DNA from: Rhizomys pruinosus
Lineage: Eukaryota; Chordata; Mammalia; Rodentia; Spalacidae
NCBI GenBank assembly: GCA_009823505.1
Contig: VZQC01014000.1
Location: 1,237,024 to 1,301,023 of the forward strand
Reading direction: 5' to 3'
DNA: 64,000 bases
The notes beneath the pieces are model-generated. The model was not told the DNA's origin and searched no databases. It saw only the letters and a program-made list of their open reading frames with translations. Of this stretch, positions 45,466 to 57,596 are shown piece after piece; the stretch's first letter is position 1, and each line of letters starts with the position of its first letter. The position numbers were made by a program, and so were the translations under genes.

Positions 45466-46850
45466 ATAGACATTACATCTTGGATGTCTTTGAATTCCGG
45501 AAGTTGTAGAAGCCGGTCTCCTCCTCCATGCTAGAGGATAACAGTCTTCCCTTACCTAGAAAGAATGGAAACCTCTCTAAGCTGAGTGCTTGCAGGGTGG
45601 CAACCTTCCTTGGAATCCTTCCACTGACTTCCTAATCACTGGCACATTGATTATGTGTCAGGTACTAGCATATCAAGATGTGAGGTACAGTCTCTGTTAG
45701 GTGAAGAAATAACTTACTGAAAAAATTACAAAAAAATCTGGAAAGAAAATAGGAAATGAGCTATGGTAATAGATTTGAAGGTTCTAAACTAGTATGATGA
45801 AGGAGATTTAGGGTTGAATGGGTGGAATTTACTGGCGTGGGAACATCTCCTATGACTCAGAACTCAGCATATGTCAAGGACACCTGCAGTTTGTTCCAGC
45901 CTACTATTCTAAAGGTGCCTTGGGACTTGAACAAAATGCTGATGTCAAGACACCAGAACTGCTTTCAGATTTTAAGGAATAGGCTGCAAAGCTCTAAGAG
46001 GTAAGAATGAGGTATTGCCTTTGTTTCCTAGGCTTCTCCCTTCCCCAGGGACTAAGAATGCAGCACCATCTTTAAAAAATATCAGTGGCACTGTCTTATA
46101 TGAATCAGAATTTATAGAAGAAAATTCTACCATAGAATACAATTGGACCTATGGCAACCCCCCCCCCCCAGTTTTAAAGTTCAGGTAGCTGCACTTAAAT
46201 ATCAAAGGCCAGATGAGCATAATCAGTATATACAGTAAGGTAACAAGAATGTTTAGGTCCTAGGGATTTAGGGAACTAACTGATAGGAGCCTTTGTGCTC
46301 CTGGGGATGAGGTACATAGGCAGAGCACCCTACAAAATTACTACTTGACTTTTATTACTAGAAGAAACAAAAGACAACTGAAGGAGGTGACCAGTAAGGC
46401 AAGAATCAACAACCATAATACAAAGGCGTAATCTCTAGGTGAGTCTCCAGATCTGATCCAGTTGTCAGACCCGTGGCTGAAAAAGAAGCTCAGTCCCAAG
46501 ATATACACTAACACTCCGGCTCCTCTGCTAAAGAGAGTTTGCCACTCAGACCTTTTAAGAACTTTTAAGACCTTTAGAATAGTATGGGATCTGGGGTCAC
46601 ACTGATAACAGGGGACCTCAATGGTGCTTTGGTCCCATCAATAAACTGTGAGCTTAAAGAAGCCAGGGAACAAATGCAGACCATCCTGTGGTCATTCTCT
46701 CAAGCCGGAGTGAATAAAGGGGATATACAATTATACTTAAAATACCTCAAATGCGCATTCCTAGTGGCCAGAGTTATGGGACAAAACTTCTCTCTTAATT
46801 TTGGAGGCAATGTCTCCTATGAAAGATGCTATTTCAACTTATTTGTTTTT
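45466..46850. other. Unique intergenic sequence
   Basis: Nothing recognised with confidence. A C-homopolymer of about 11 lies near 46,160. An 89-codon open frame at 46,584-46,853 is described under findings. Confidence 0.45.
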
Positions 46851-47083
46851 TAAAATATTTTATTTATTATTTTTTATGTGTATGAGTGTATTGCCTGCAT
46901 GTATGTGAGTACACCCATGTCATGCAATGCCTCAGAGGTCAGAAGAGGGTGTTGGGTTCTGCACAAACTAGAGTTAAGGACGGTTCTTAGCCACCATGTG
47001 GGTGGAGGGAATTGAGCCCGGGTCCTCTGCAAGAGTACACAGTGCTGTTAACCACTGAGCCATCTCTCTAATACCTCAAGTTA
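46851..47083 (-). repeat. B2/B3-family SINE, antisense
   Basis: 'gagtgtattgcctgcatgta' to 'actgagccatctctctaata'. Confidence 0.9.
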
Positions 47084-47220
47084 TTTATTGAATAATTTAG
47101 AACTTTATCAGTGGCACCTGGGGCCCAAAGAATGAGAAGACTCTGTAACAGCTTCAAAAAATGAAGCAAAAATTTAATTGATTAATTAAATTAATTAATT
47201 AATTAAAAAAAGAAATGATG
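47084..47220. other. Unique sequence with a (TTAA)-rich tract
   Basis: The tract 'gattaattaaattaattaat' at about 47,180-47,205 precedes the B1. Confidence 0.6.
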
Positions 47221-47378
47221 CCGGGCATGGTGGCACACACCTTTAATCCTAGCACTTTGGAGGCAGAGGCAGGCAGATCTTTGTGAGTTCAAGGCCAGCC
47301 TGGTCTACAGAGTGAGTTCCAGGACAGCTGGGGCTACAGAGAGACCCTGTCTCAAAAAGACAAAAAAAAAAAAAAAAA
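47221..47378 (+). repeat. B1 SINE
   Basis: Full sense B1 with an A-run. The probable TSD is aaaaaagaaatga on both sides. Confidence 0.93.
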
Positions 47379-47929
47379 AAGAAATGAAGCAACTTTCCTT
47401 TTTGCTAAGACTATAGGGCCCAACAGACTCAGGAGTGCAAGAGGTATGCAATGGAGAGATAACTCAGAACTCCAGAATTCAGAGTCAAGTTATGTATTTT
47501 GCTTCAGAGAACCATTCTCTGCAAGAACAGTTTCTGGTATTTAACAGGGTCCCTCCATAGACTGAGCACTTGGTCATGAGTCATCAAGAAACTGCAATTG
47601 GGGAACTGTCCACTTTGAGCTATATTTTATCAACTCTAAGTTTTAAAGTTAGTGTACACAGGAATCATGTGTCATGTGAGGGAATGATAGAGCTAGAATC
47701 AGGCCACTGGACACAAGTAAGTTTCATAAACAGAAGAGATTCAACACTGTCGGAGTTTATTGTCATCTGTGTAGTCCTTTATACACGCATGGCTGACACC
47801 CACATGCTGTTTGTTATTCTTCCCTCCTTGGCTAAGCTCTGGCAAGGAGAGGGGAGGGCCTGCCAGGGATTTTACCTGAGGAAATAGAAAGATAAAGACA
47901 GACATGTAGGCAGACATACATACACAGAC
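47379..47929. other. Unique intergenic sequence
   Basis: No element recognised; an open frame at 47,570-47,887 shows no domain. Confidence 0.45.
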
Positions 47930-48230
47930 TCAGAGAAGGCCTGAGGGAATAGACTCAATTTTATTGTTGGAACTCAAGGCTTATATACTAACCCAGGCAT
48001 GGGCCAGGACACGTACATACAATTGGGGGCTGGGGCAGGTAATTGGGAGGAGGGAACCTCAGGCTAAAATCCAGATCAAACTTCTTTCCTGAGAGATCAA
48101 CTGACAGTCCAGGCTTTTCATAGCTCTGTGAGAGCCAGTAGGGGCCAAGGCTGTCAAGTAACTGCTTTTAAGTGCTTCTGCCAAAAGAATAGCCACACAA
48201 TGCCACCAGCCTATGTTGTACTGGAAATTC
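47930..48230 (-). mobile_element. Probable ERV LTR, antisense
   Basis: 'gactcaattttattgttgga' contains an antisense AATAAA, and 'aaggcttatatactaaccc' resembles an antisense TATA region, as in rodent ERV LTRs. Family not assigned. Confidence 0.5.
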
Positions 48231-48489
48231 TTCATCATCCCACATCTATGGCCTCATGAGATGCTCCCCATAACCAGATGACAGGAAAAAAATAGTATAA
48301 AAAATGAAACAACTTAAAAAAAAAAACAAACAAACAGGCAGGGTGATGTATTCCCAGTAATTGGAAAGTGAAGACAGGAGAAGCAGGAAGTTCAGTGATA
48401 TCCTCAGGTAAGGGAAATGGGGAAGCCTGGGTAGAAGAAGGGATCGAACTTTGATTAAGAACTGTTGTATGAAATGTACAAAAGCTCAA

Positions 48490-48736
48490 TGCTCTACTTT
48501 GCTTCTCTAATGCTGTGACAAAACACTCTGACCAAAACCAACTTGGGGAGGAAAGGGTTTATTAGGCTTACACCTCCCAGGTCACAGTTTATCTCTGAGG
48601 GAGCCCAAGGTAGGAACTCAGGGTAGGAGCCTGGAGGTAGGAGCTGAATGAAGCACAGGCCATGGAGTAACTCTGCTTATTACTTTGTTCCACTGGTCCA
48701 TGCTCATCCTTCTTTCTTATAGAATACACAACAATC
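48490..48736 (-). mobile_element. MT-type MaLR LTR, antisense, first part (split by L1)
   Basis: 'ctactttgcttctctaatgc', 'caaccaacttgggg'-type sequence and 'cttctttcttatagaataca' are the 3' half of an MT LTR in reverse. The LTR resumes at 50,550. Confidence 0.88.
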
Positions 48737-50280
48737 ACAGCCATGTTTATTGCAGCTCTCTTCACAATAGCAAAGAGCTGGAACCAACCCAAGTGCCCCT
48801 CAACCAACAAGTAGATACAGAAAATGTGGCACATCTATACAATGGAGTTCTATGCAGTGATAAAGAAAGATGACATCATGAACTTTGCAAGTAAATGGAT
48901 GGAACTAGAAGATTTTATGCTAAGTGAAGTAACACAGTCCCAGAAAAACAAGCGATGAATGGTATCCCTCATCTGTGGATGCTAGCGCCAAGTACCTAGT
49001 TGTAAGGCAAACTGAGCAACATTAATGTTATAGTCCTTGTGATCTGAAAACAACTGTGCTCTTATATTGTGAATCCCTAAACAGGTTCTAGAACTAACCT
49101 ACCATTTATTTTCAGACCTTGGATTTATGGTATATGATGGAAGGTATCTATACATCTTTTAGAGTAATATAAAATTAAAATGGAAAAATGTGAATCAAGA
49201 AATATGATATGGAAATAACATACAGTTTGTTTTCAAAAGATACAATTTTAATATAGGAGCAATGTATCAGGCTGGTGTAACTTAGTCTCTCTGGGTGCTT
49301 AATGACTATACTTAAGTCCCATACCAATTTGGCCGAGGGACCTAAGGAATAACTTTGTTCCTTGCCCTCAGAGGTCAACCAAGTCTTAGGGGATTATGCA
49401 TGGGGGCATCTCTTGAAATGTCCTGCAAATGTGAGTTACCAGTCTTCCTGTTCAGGGAGGTCTTGGAGATCCACTAATGGGACTTCAGTCAGTGTCCAGT
49501 CTATAAAGAGAAAAGTCTGCTCATGCTTCAGAAAACAAAGCCTGGTCTAGCAAGACCTGATTTTTGTCCTCCAGTGGATGGAACTGGTAAATGAAAAACC
49601 GAAAGGAGCCAGGGGCTCCCCCCTCAACCAAAAAAAGCCCCAAGAGACCCCTGAAGACCAGATCCTCAACTAACCTCAAGAAAACAAAAACCTTGGTTAA
49701 TCTGGGCTAACTGTGTGGCCTTAAGCATCCAAAAGGAAAGTAAAACCAGAAATAATAATCAGTAAGACCAGAAAAATTGTACTTCCAATATAAAACTTGA
49801 GGTCTTAGTAAAAAGACAAAAAGAAAAAAAGAGAGAGCACTGTTGTTTTGCCTGTCTTCAATTCTTACTGGGAAGTGCATGTACTCTGTGGCTGCCACTG
49901 CTTTTGCCACTCCTCAAAGACATGAGACACAGCTTTGTAACCTTCCAATATGGACTGAAGACTCACGTCTCTCCAAGAATCTTTCAAACCTTCAATGCCA
50001 GATGGGGACTACTGAGATACCCAGCTTGTGGACTAAGCAGCTAAGGGGATTTCAGCCTTGTCAGAGTGTAGACTACCATTGTTGGACTACCTGGGCTATC
50101 ATGGAGGCCAGGGCACAGGGATCAAGACAGGACGTGTGCTTAAAGGACTTCATTTGGGGAGCCATGGGCAGGATTGATGGTTGTTTGGGCTTGCCAAAGA
50201 GGAACCTCTGAGCACTTCCTTACGGAAAGCATGACATCTTTTTAGCAATAAAATAAAATAAATCCTCCAAGTGATATGGG

Positions 50281-50317
<37 letters not shown>

Positions 50318-50535
50318 TGTATATATTGAAGCCATACAAGTTAGAGAGAACAACAACAACAAAAGAACTGGAAAAAAACTCTGGAAAGACTCAGAAAAAG
50401 ATGCAAGACATGTATGGTAGAGTGCAGGGACTCAGGTGGGGTGGGGGGCATGGAAAGGGAAGTGACTCTAAATTCTATTGAAAAATGATGTATGTTTATG
50501 GAAAAAGTTTAATAACAATAAAAAATAAATTAAAA
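48737..50535 (+). mobile_element. L1-derived insertion splitting an MT LTR
   Basis: Flanked by the exact 14-base TSD aatacacaacaatc at 48,723-48,736 and 50,536-50,549. The 5' part, to about 48,985, is the C-terminal end of L1 ORF2 (ends SLICGC then stop). Its 3' UTR reaches about 49,190. A further 1.3 kb follows, including sequence resembling an MLT2-type LTR near 49,840-50,110, then a G-rich tract near 50,430 and an A-rich end. Confidence 0.9.
50283..50314. repeat. (TA)n microsatellite
   Basis: About 16 TA units inside the L1-derived insertion. Confidence 0.95.
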
Positions 50536-50549
50536 AATACACAACAATC

Positions 50550-50715
50550 TACACAGGGGTGGCACTCCCCACACTGGGCTGAGCCCTCCCACATCACACA
50601 ATATCAAGAAAATACTCCACAGACATGGCCACAGGCTAGTCCAATGGAGGCAATTCCTCAGTTGAGGCTCCCTCAACCTAGGTGTGTCAAGTTGACAATA
50701 AAGCTATCCAGCACA
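50550..50715 (-). mobile_element. MT-type MaLR LTR, antisense, second part
   Basis: 'tacacaggggtggcactccc' continues exactly where 48,736 stops, and the LTR ends at 'aataaagctatccagcaca'. Confidence 0.88.
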
Positions 50716-50726
50716 CTCAATAAAAA

Positions 50727-50876
50727 ATTTTGGGGGTCTTTTTGAGGTAGGATCACTCTGTAGCCCCAGCTGTTGTGGAACCCACTATGTAGACTAGTTT
50801 GGCCTTGAACTCACAGAGATCCGCCTGTCTCTGCTTCCTGAGTGCTGGAATTAAAGTCACACGCCACCATCCCTGG
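50727..50876 (-). repeat. B1 SINE, antisense
   Basis: 'gggtctttttgaggtaggat' to 'cacgccaccatccctggc'. Confidence 0.88.
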
Positions 50877-53485
50877 CATAAAACTTTAAAAATAAAGATA
50901 GTGGTAAGGAGTGTGTCATAGAACATTTGGTGTGTAGAGGAAGAAATAACACCATATAAGGTATATGTGCTCTCTGGTTCAGTGCTGCACTACTGGTTGA
51001 TATCCTATGGCAATATAAGCGTTACTATATTGAATATAAAAAGTCACTAGAAGTAGAATATGCACATCTTCATGTCTCACACTACTGTCCACTGGAGAGC
51101 ATTCATTAGCAATGAGGCTTGTAGGTAGTATGCTGTCAGGTAAATGTCAGGCAGTTTCTGTCCTTGGAACCCTAATGCTAGTTCAATGGACCCATAAACA
51201 CAGTGGCCTTTTGGGCAGGTAGGGAAGATGCATAGTCCCAATAGTGTTAACACCTCTCACCAAGCTGACGTAGCTACTGCTTCTACAGAAGTTCTGACTT
51301 GTCAGCAGCAAGAAAAAACAACTAGCATTTGATTAAGGATACAGCAAGGCACTTAGTAATAAATTAATTCCATTAGATCTCTTTCACACACACCCTCCTG
51401 TGGATAAAGGAATGAGTCATCCTTACTGGAACTGCTTCTAATTCTGAATATGTGATTGGCTGACTTGCCCATGAGTGTCACTTCTATTATTATTATTTGA
51501 TGGTTCACAGAATGATTTATTTACAGACATGACATCCTGCAGTGTATCACTTTAGACTAAGGACCCATAGTGAAAGAGTCACAATGAGATGACAGACACA
51601 ATAATATTGGATTTATTGTTTCTACCATATACCTCAAAGGTAGTGGTTAAATAAAATGCTAAATAGATTACTAAGGGCACAGTTCACCTGAGGAAAACAC
51701 TGCACATCGTAGCAAGTTGTTGTACATGGTGTGGCATATGCCTTGAGCTGATGTATAGTACTGTATATCAAGTAGCTAGAACACCTAAGTGTGGAAACCG
51801 AGATGAAGTAGGTTACTCTGAAGAGCATACTAATTCACATGCAGAATCTGTTTCTTATAGCTATGTATCATTAAGCTGTTAGATTATTGCTGGGGGTAAG
51901 AGGAAGAAACTTCCACAAGGGGGCACAGGAAATATCTCACAGAACTATAACCATGGCTACCACCTGCTCACTTTGGAAACTTCATGATAAGGAGCTAGTT
52001 GAAAGACATTTTTTTAAGAACTGGTAAGGCAGCAGATCCTGGTTATCATGAGCACTTAACATCTGTGCTAAATAATAGGAGCAGAAATAAATATTTCTAG
52101 ACTCAGAAGACTCAGTGGGGTTCCCCTGTCCACTCCTCTGTCCTGGTGAAAGACCTGAGAAAATTTTTTAGTAATATCACCTGATATAAGCAAGCTCATC
52201 AAAAGCTTAAATTCCTCAAGGAAATAACACATCACCTGAAGAGGTCACTGAAGGTGAGGAAATTTTAAAATGGGTGGTGAAAATCTAGAGAGACTTGATG
52301 AATATCATTTATGGACTTTGAGGTTTGACATGGCTTTGGTATTTGCAGATAGCTGTAACATTACACATCTGGTGAGGGAATGGATTTTAGGGGGTAAAAT
52401 GGATCTGAGCAGTCCAAGGGATAGAGTGTGGGAGATGCTTTTAGTATCCTGTGCCACTTCTTGGATTTCAACTGCAAATTGATGGACAGTTCCAGGGCAT
52501 GCCACAGTCCCCTCTCAAGTGCCTGCTGCATCTCTCTGCCATTTTCCACAGAGCTTCACTAAATCTATGCTGAATGACAAACAGGAAGTTAATCTCCAAT
52601 CTCAGTCAGTTAGTGAAGAATCAATGGATAAATGCCAGCCTTTCAGCACTGGGAGGCTTTGGGTTAATATGCTAAGGGGCAGAAGTAAGAGTTGGAGAAT
52701 GACTGATGCCTGGTGTATCTTGGTAAATACAACAAAATTGTGCCCTAAAATATGAAATAATCCCACATATAATAGGTGAGACATATAAGAACACTTCATG
52801 GTCATTCAGTCCAATTTCCTTATCTTATTGATGAAGGAAAATGAAAGCCTCATTAGATTCCAGTAGTCCGCCATTATCCTTAGACATTTGCAGAAAGAGA
52901 AGAGTTGTCACTGGAAAATACTTAAGTGAAAATATTCTCCATACTTATAGGAACTTACACAAATTTGATGTGTTTATTGATTCTATTGGGGTTCAGTTGC
53001 TTGTAGAATCAATATTGATTCTGAGTCTTTCATGCTACTAAGCTTTGTTGCATGGCCTCTGATTAAGTTCCAGCTAAGTGTGGAATGCTCCACATGGGCA
53101 TAACACTGTGATGTAAAAGAGAAAGTACCTGGAAGACTACCTCGCCACCCTCACTATGGCAGACATTCAGTATGGGGGTTATATTTAGTACCATTCTTAA
53201 ATGATGTCCTAATTTGGTCTCTAGGATTCTTCTTTTCCAAATAGGGAGGAGACTAGGAAAGAGAGAGAGAATAATATTTTACCACCTTTAGCTTCTTTTA
53301 ACATTATGTCCAAATGTCCTTCCTCACTAACCACAGCCTCAGGTAGGAAATGATTGCTTTAGCTTTACTTGGGAAGCAGTCAGTAAATGCTTATTGGCTG
53401 ACACAGCAGCATGCCCTTGCTAGTCTCTGGAATAAATTTTCCATAAGTAAAAACAGTGTCTTTCACTTAAAAAACTAGTGCTCAC
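50877..53485. other. Unique intergenic sequence
   Basis: 2.6 kb without a recognisable repeat or gene, one of the least repeat-dense parts of the window. Open frames are all under about 80 codons. Confidence 0.55.
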
Positions 53486-53537
53486 TTTTATTCATTGTGG
53501 TAAAATATATCTAACTTGCAATTTGGCATTTTAACCT

Positions 53538-53676
53538 TTTTTTTTTTTTTTGGTCTTTTCAAGACAGGGTCTCCCTGTAGCCCCAGCTGTCCTGGAACTC
53601 ACTCTTGAACTCACAAAGATCCGCCTGCCTCTGCCTCTCAAGTGCTAGGACTAAAGGTGTGTGCCACCATGCCTGG
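53538..53676 (-). repeat. B1 SINE, antisense, inserted in L1M
   Basis: T-run, then an antisense B1 with a deletion around 'gtagaccaggctggcc'. The TSD attttaacc lies on both sides. Confidence 0.93.
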
Positions 53677-53693
53677 CTATTTTAACCATTTTT

Positions 53694-53911
53694 TAATTTT
53701 ATTTATTTTTGTATGTGTATGAATGTACTGTCTGCATGTAAGTTTGTGCACCTGTGTCATGCAACGCTGCGGAGGTCAGAAGAGCGTCTCAGATTCTCCT
53801 GGAACTGGAGTTAAAGACGGTTCTCAGCTGCCATGTGGGTGCTGGGGATCGAACCCAGGTCCTCTGCAAGAGCAGTCGGTGCTCTTAACCGCTAGGCTAT
53901 CTCTCCAGCCC
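53694..53911 (-). repeat. B2 SINE, antisense (short form), inserted in L1M
   Basis: Full element with the 17-base TSD ctattttaaccattttt at 53,677-53,693 and 53,912-53,928. It entered next to the B1 target site. Confidence 0.95.
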
Positions 53912-54536
53912 CTATTTTAACCATTTTTAATGTGTGATTCAGTTCACTCAGAATCACCATCCATCTCCAAAAAATTGTCCTCTGTCTGAACTAAAATTCT
54001 GTACTCATTAAACACAAACTCCACACTCTTCCTTTATCTACCTCCACTCTCGATGCCTCTGTGAGTCTGACCATTCAAGGTACTGCATATCAGTGGAATC
54101 ATACTGTACTGTAATTTTGTAGCTAACTTAATGAATTTAGTATAATGTCTTCAGGATTCTTCCACATAGCCTGTGCCAGCCTTTTCAAAACTGATTAAGA
54201 TTCTATCATATATACCACATTCTGTTCATCTAATCATCTGTTCACAGATACTTGCTTCACTTTTCTGACAAATATCTTTGAGGCTTTGTTTTCAGTCTTC
54301 CAGATATACATTAGGAGTGGGCTTGCCATTGTGTGATATTGTATACAGTGTCATTTTATATTCCAACCAGTAATGCACTAGTGTGCTAATTTCTCCATAT
54401 AATACTACTTTCTGTTTTTGAGGTGTATGGTTTGTTTTCTGTGACAGCCATCCTAATGGGTGTGAAATGGCATCTCACTATACTTTTGATTTGAATTTCC
54501 ATGATGGTTCGAGATATTGAGGATCTTTTCACTTGC

Positions 54537-54628
54537 TTCTTAGTCGCCATGTAGGTACTGGGAATTGAACCCGGGGCCTCTGCTAGAGCAGTCAGTGCTC
54601 TTAACCTCTGAGCCATCTCTCCAGCCTC
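54537..54628 (-). repeat. B2/B3 SINE 5' fragment, antisense
   Basis: 'gccatgtaggtactgggaat' to 'ctgagccatctctccagcct'. Confidence 0.85.
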
Positions 54629-54647
54629 TATTTATTTATTTACATAT

Positions 54648-54686
<39 letters not shown>

Positions 54687-54690
54687 TTAT
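54629..54690. repeat. (TTTA)n microsatellite
   Basis: About 15 TTTA units, slightly imperfect at the start. Confidence 0.95.
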
Positions 54691-55157
54691 TAATTCTTTG
54701 AGAACTTGAGTATATGTTGATTCCTTCCTCCCCAATCTCCTCCAAGATCCTCCCCATTGATTTTGACTCTTAAGTGCTAGCATCTGGAGTTCCTCTACGT
54801 TTTCTGGGCCTGAAATAAGTATAATTTGTAAGCTTAAGAAAAAATACAAAAACTGTCACTGTATAAATGCCTGTTAAATTTTATAACTGTGTCATTAGTT
54901 TCTAGGACCCCTTCTGGCCGGGTCGTGGAAACTTCCTCTGCTTCATCATTAATCAGCCTTTACAATCATCAGCAATATTTTCTTTTCTCTCCTCTCAGCA
55001 TTTTTATTGACTCTGAATGTATAGATACATTTTAATTGAAGTACTCATGTATAGAATACTTAACATAAGACAGTTATAGTGAAAGAATATCAGAACAGAG
55101 ATCTGCCTATAAATGGCTTTAAACTACTATTTAGTGAACCATAAAAAAACTGCTGAG
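54691..55157. other. Unique intergenic sequence
   Basis: Nothing recognised. Confidence 0.45.
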
Positions 55158-55318
55158 TGTGGCAGATGTGGTGATGCATGCCTTTAATCCTTGAATTTGG
55201 GAGGCAGAGGCAGGCACATCTCTGTGAGTTCAAGGCCAGCCTGGTCTACATAGTGAGTTCCAGGACAGCCAGAGCTACAGAGAGACCCTGTCTCCAAAAG
55301 ACCGAAAAAACAAAAACC
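55158..55318 (+). repeat. B1 SINE
   Basis: 'ggcagatgtggtgatgcatg' to 'ctgtctccaaaagaccgaaa'. Confidence 0.9.
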
Positions 55319-55334
55319 AAAAACATAAAAACCC

Positions 55335-55470
55335 TGCTGGGTATGATGGTGAATGTTTATAATATTACAACTTAGGGGATAGAGGCAGGCAGGCTATGAG
55401 TCTGAGGCCAGCCTGGACTACAGAGCAAGTCCCGGCAAGCCTGTTCTACATAATGAAATTCTGTTTCAAC
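55335..55470 (+). repeat. Old B1-like SINE
   Basis: 'gctgggtatgatggtgaatg' and 'gaggccagcctggactacag', diverged. Confidence 0.75.
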
Positions 55471-56167
55471 AATTAGTAACTGAGGTTTAAAATAGGTTAT
55501 AATTCTACTTTTATTACTGATTTGTTTAAAAATCTGGGCAATCTAATTTCTGATCCTCAGTATATAAAAAAAGGTTATACTTGAAGCTCCCTTCAAGCTC
55601 TAAGAGCTAATAATTCTTTTGGGTACATGTTCCTTCCTCTACCTGCTTTCCATGACTTCCTCCTTGCTAGCTTCTGCTCTGTTGGACCAAGGTTCTGCCT
55701 TAGCATGAGCCACAGCACACCACCTGCTGTTCCCTAAATAGGCTCTGTTCTCTCATCCCCACAGCTTTGGCCTTGCAAGTCCCAAAGCTAATAGCTTATT
55801 TTCTCTTCTTTCTTTATTGAAAAAAATCATCCTTAAGGAGTGTACTGCCTTCTCATGTGTGGTGAAGCCTTCTCAGACACCCCTAAACTAGCTTAAGTGG
55901 GCCTCTTGGAGTTCCTCTAAAACAGATGTTGTACCTTACTCTTTCCTAGTCTGTCTCCTCCACTAGACTACTAACCTCTTCAGGACAGATAGCTATTCTT
56001 AGGTTTTCTAGCAGCCTCAGCAAGAGGAACTCAATGTGCACTTAATAAACATTCTTGAATAAACATCTCTTGACAGAAACCGGCTCTGTATGAAGATTTC
56101 TTGCCTAACTAGCACCTCTCCTTTTTTTCTCCTTGTACACCTTCTTTATTATATTATTTCAAAGTGA
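55471..56167. other. Unique intergenic sequence
   Basis: Nothing recognised with confidence. Confidence 0.45.
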
Positions 56168-56302
56168 GTTTCACACGTGGTGGTAGATGCCTTTAATCCC
56201 AGCACTCAGGAAGAAGAGGCAGGCAGATCTCTGTGAGTTCAAGGCCAGCTTGGTTTACATTTCAAGTTCCAGTCCAGCTGGTGCTACAGGGAGACCCAGG
56301 AA
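56168..56302 (+). repeat. B1 SINE
   Basis: 'cacgtggtggtagatgcctt' to 'gtgctacagggagaccc'. Confidence 0.88.
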
Positions 56303-56346
56303 TGAATGAATGAATGAATGAATGAATGAATGAATAAATAAATAAA
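56303..56346. repeat. (GAAT)n microsatellite
   Basis: About nine units, grading into AAAT, directly after the B1 body. A second case like 2,812-2,854. Confidence 0.95.
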
Positions 56347-56546
56347 TATGAGTTTTTAGGTGTTGAGTTTGTGAGTGAATTGCATTATGATCTATGGCTC
56401 TGTGTATTATTTATAATTAAATGTAATCCTACACAAAATGACCTATTTTATCCATTTGCAGTAGGGAAAATATTAAATTAATAGAACTTCTGAGACTAAA
56501 GTTTAAGACAAAAAAAAGATTCTGTTGGCTTAAGCCATGTTGTGAT

Positions 56547-56654
56547 GGTAAACACCCCTATGATGGGGGTCAGATCAATTATGGTAAACACCCCTGCGAT
56601 GGGGGTCAGATGAATTACGGTGAACGCCCCTGTGATGGGGGTCAGATGAATTAC
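56547..56654. repeat. Tandem repeat, 36-bp unit x 3
   Basis: Units start at 56,547, 56,583 and 56,619 ('ggtaaacacccctgcgatgg' core). They differ at a few positions, several of them CpG sites. Confidence 0.93.
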
Positions 56655-57356
56655 GGAGAACCAGAGCCACAACCTTTAACTTCAAGGTCAGAGCCGGCCC
56701 AGCAGATAACACTGTTTCCCTTCAGAGGAATCCTGGGAAGGGTGAACTGGTCATCTACTCAGTGACACTGCTGTTTGGCCTCTTTATTCCAATCCCATGC
56801 TCTTCCCAATACAGTTATAGGAACAGAACCCCAAACGCCTTCTACGCCTCAACAGATTTCATCAGCATATATATTTGTTCGGAATGTGCAGACAGTGCTA
56901 ATGTGACCGAATCTTCCTTTTCCCAAACTTAATGAAATAATACTAGTTTGCATGCTTGTTTCTGGTTATCTGCTCCATTCAGAACCTAGAACTACTAACT
57001 TATTTTCTGGAAGGTCTATTACAAAGGGACTGAATAACTAACATATGGGCAAAGGGCTACCCATCTCTGGAAATTCTATAAATCTGGATCCTCTTCATTC
57101 TTTATTTTGAATAGATTTTTTTAGCACATCCAGACACTTTGTTAATTTGGCCCACAAGTTAATTTGCTAAAATTCTCAAACTTTTATGATGGCAGCTTGC
57201 ATACTGAAGGGGAATCACATGAAGCAGTTTTGCAAAACTGCATGGAGAACAGATTGAAAAAATAGGTGTAATCCCATAAAGTTTATATTTACATTAATCT
57301 AAAATGATGTATTTAGTTCAACATAGGATACAAGTTATTTTAAAAATCTTTTTATT
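56655..57356. other. Unique intergenic sequence
   Basis: Nothing recognised. Confidence 0.45.
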
Positions 57357-57548
57357 GGGGCTGGAAAGATGGCTCATCAGTAAAGAGCACAGGACCTGAG
57401 TTTGGCTCCCAGCACCCACATGGCACCTAACTACTATCCTTGAATCCAGTTCCAGGGGGTCCGATGACCTCTTCTGGCCTCCACAGGCATTGCGAGATAG
57501 GGGTGTACTTGCCTACATTCAGGCAATAATACATTTATACACATTAAA
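57357..57548 (+). repeat. B2/B3-family SINE with internal deletion
   Basis: 'gggctggaaagatggctcat' to 'aatacatttatacacattaa', missing part of the head after 'aaagagcac'. Confidence 0.85.
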
Positions 57549-57596
57549 AAACTATTTTTTGTTTATTATTACTACTATCATTATTATTATTAATTG

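Larger units (their letters stand above)
53486..54536 (-). mobile_element. Ancient L1M 3' end, antisense, with two SINE insertions
   Basis: 'cattgtggtaaaatatatct', 'cattcaaggtactgcatatc', 'gtataatgtcttcaggattc' and 'gtgtgaaatggcatctcact' are antisense old L1M sequence. B1 and B2 insertions split it. Confidence 0.8.
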
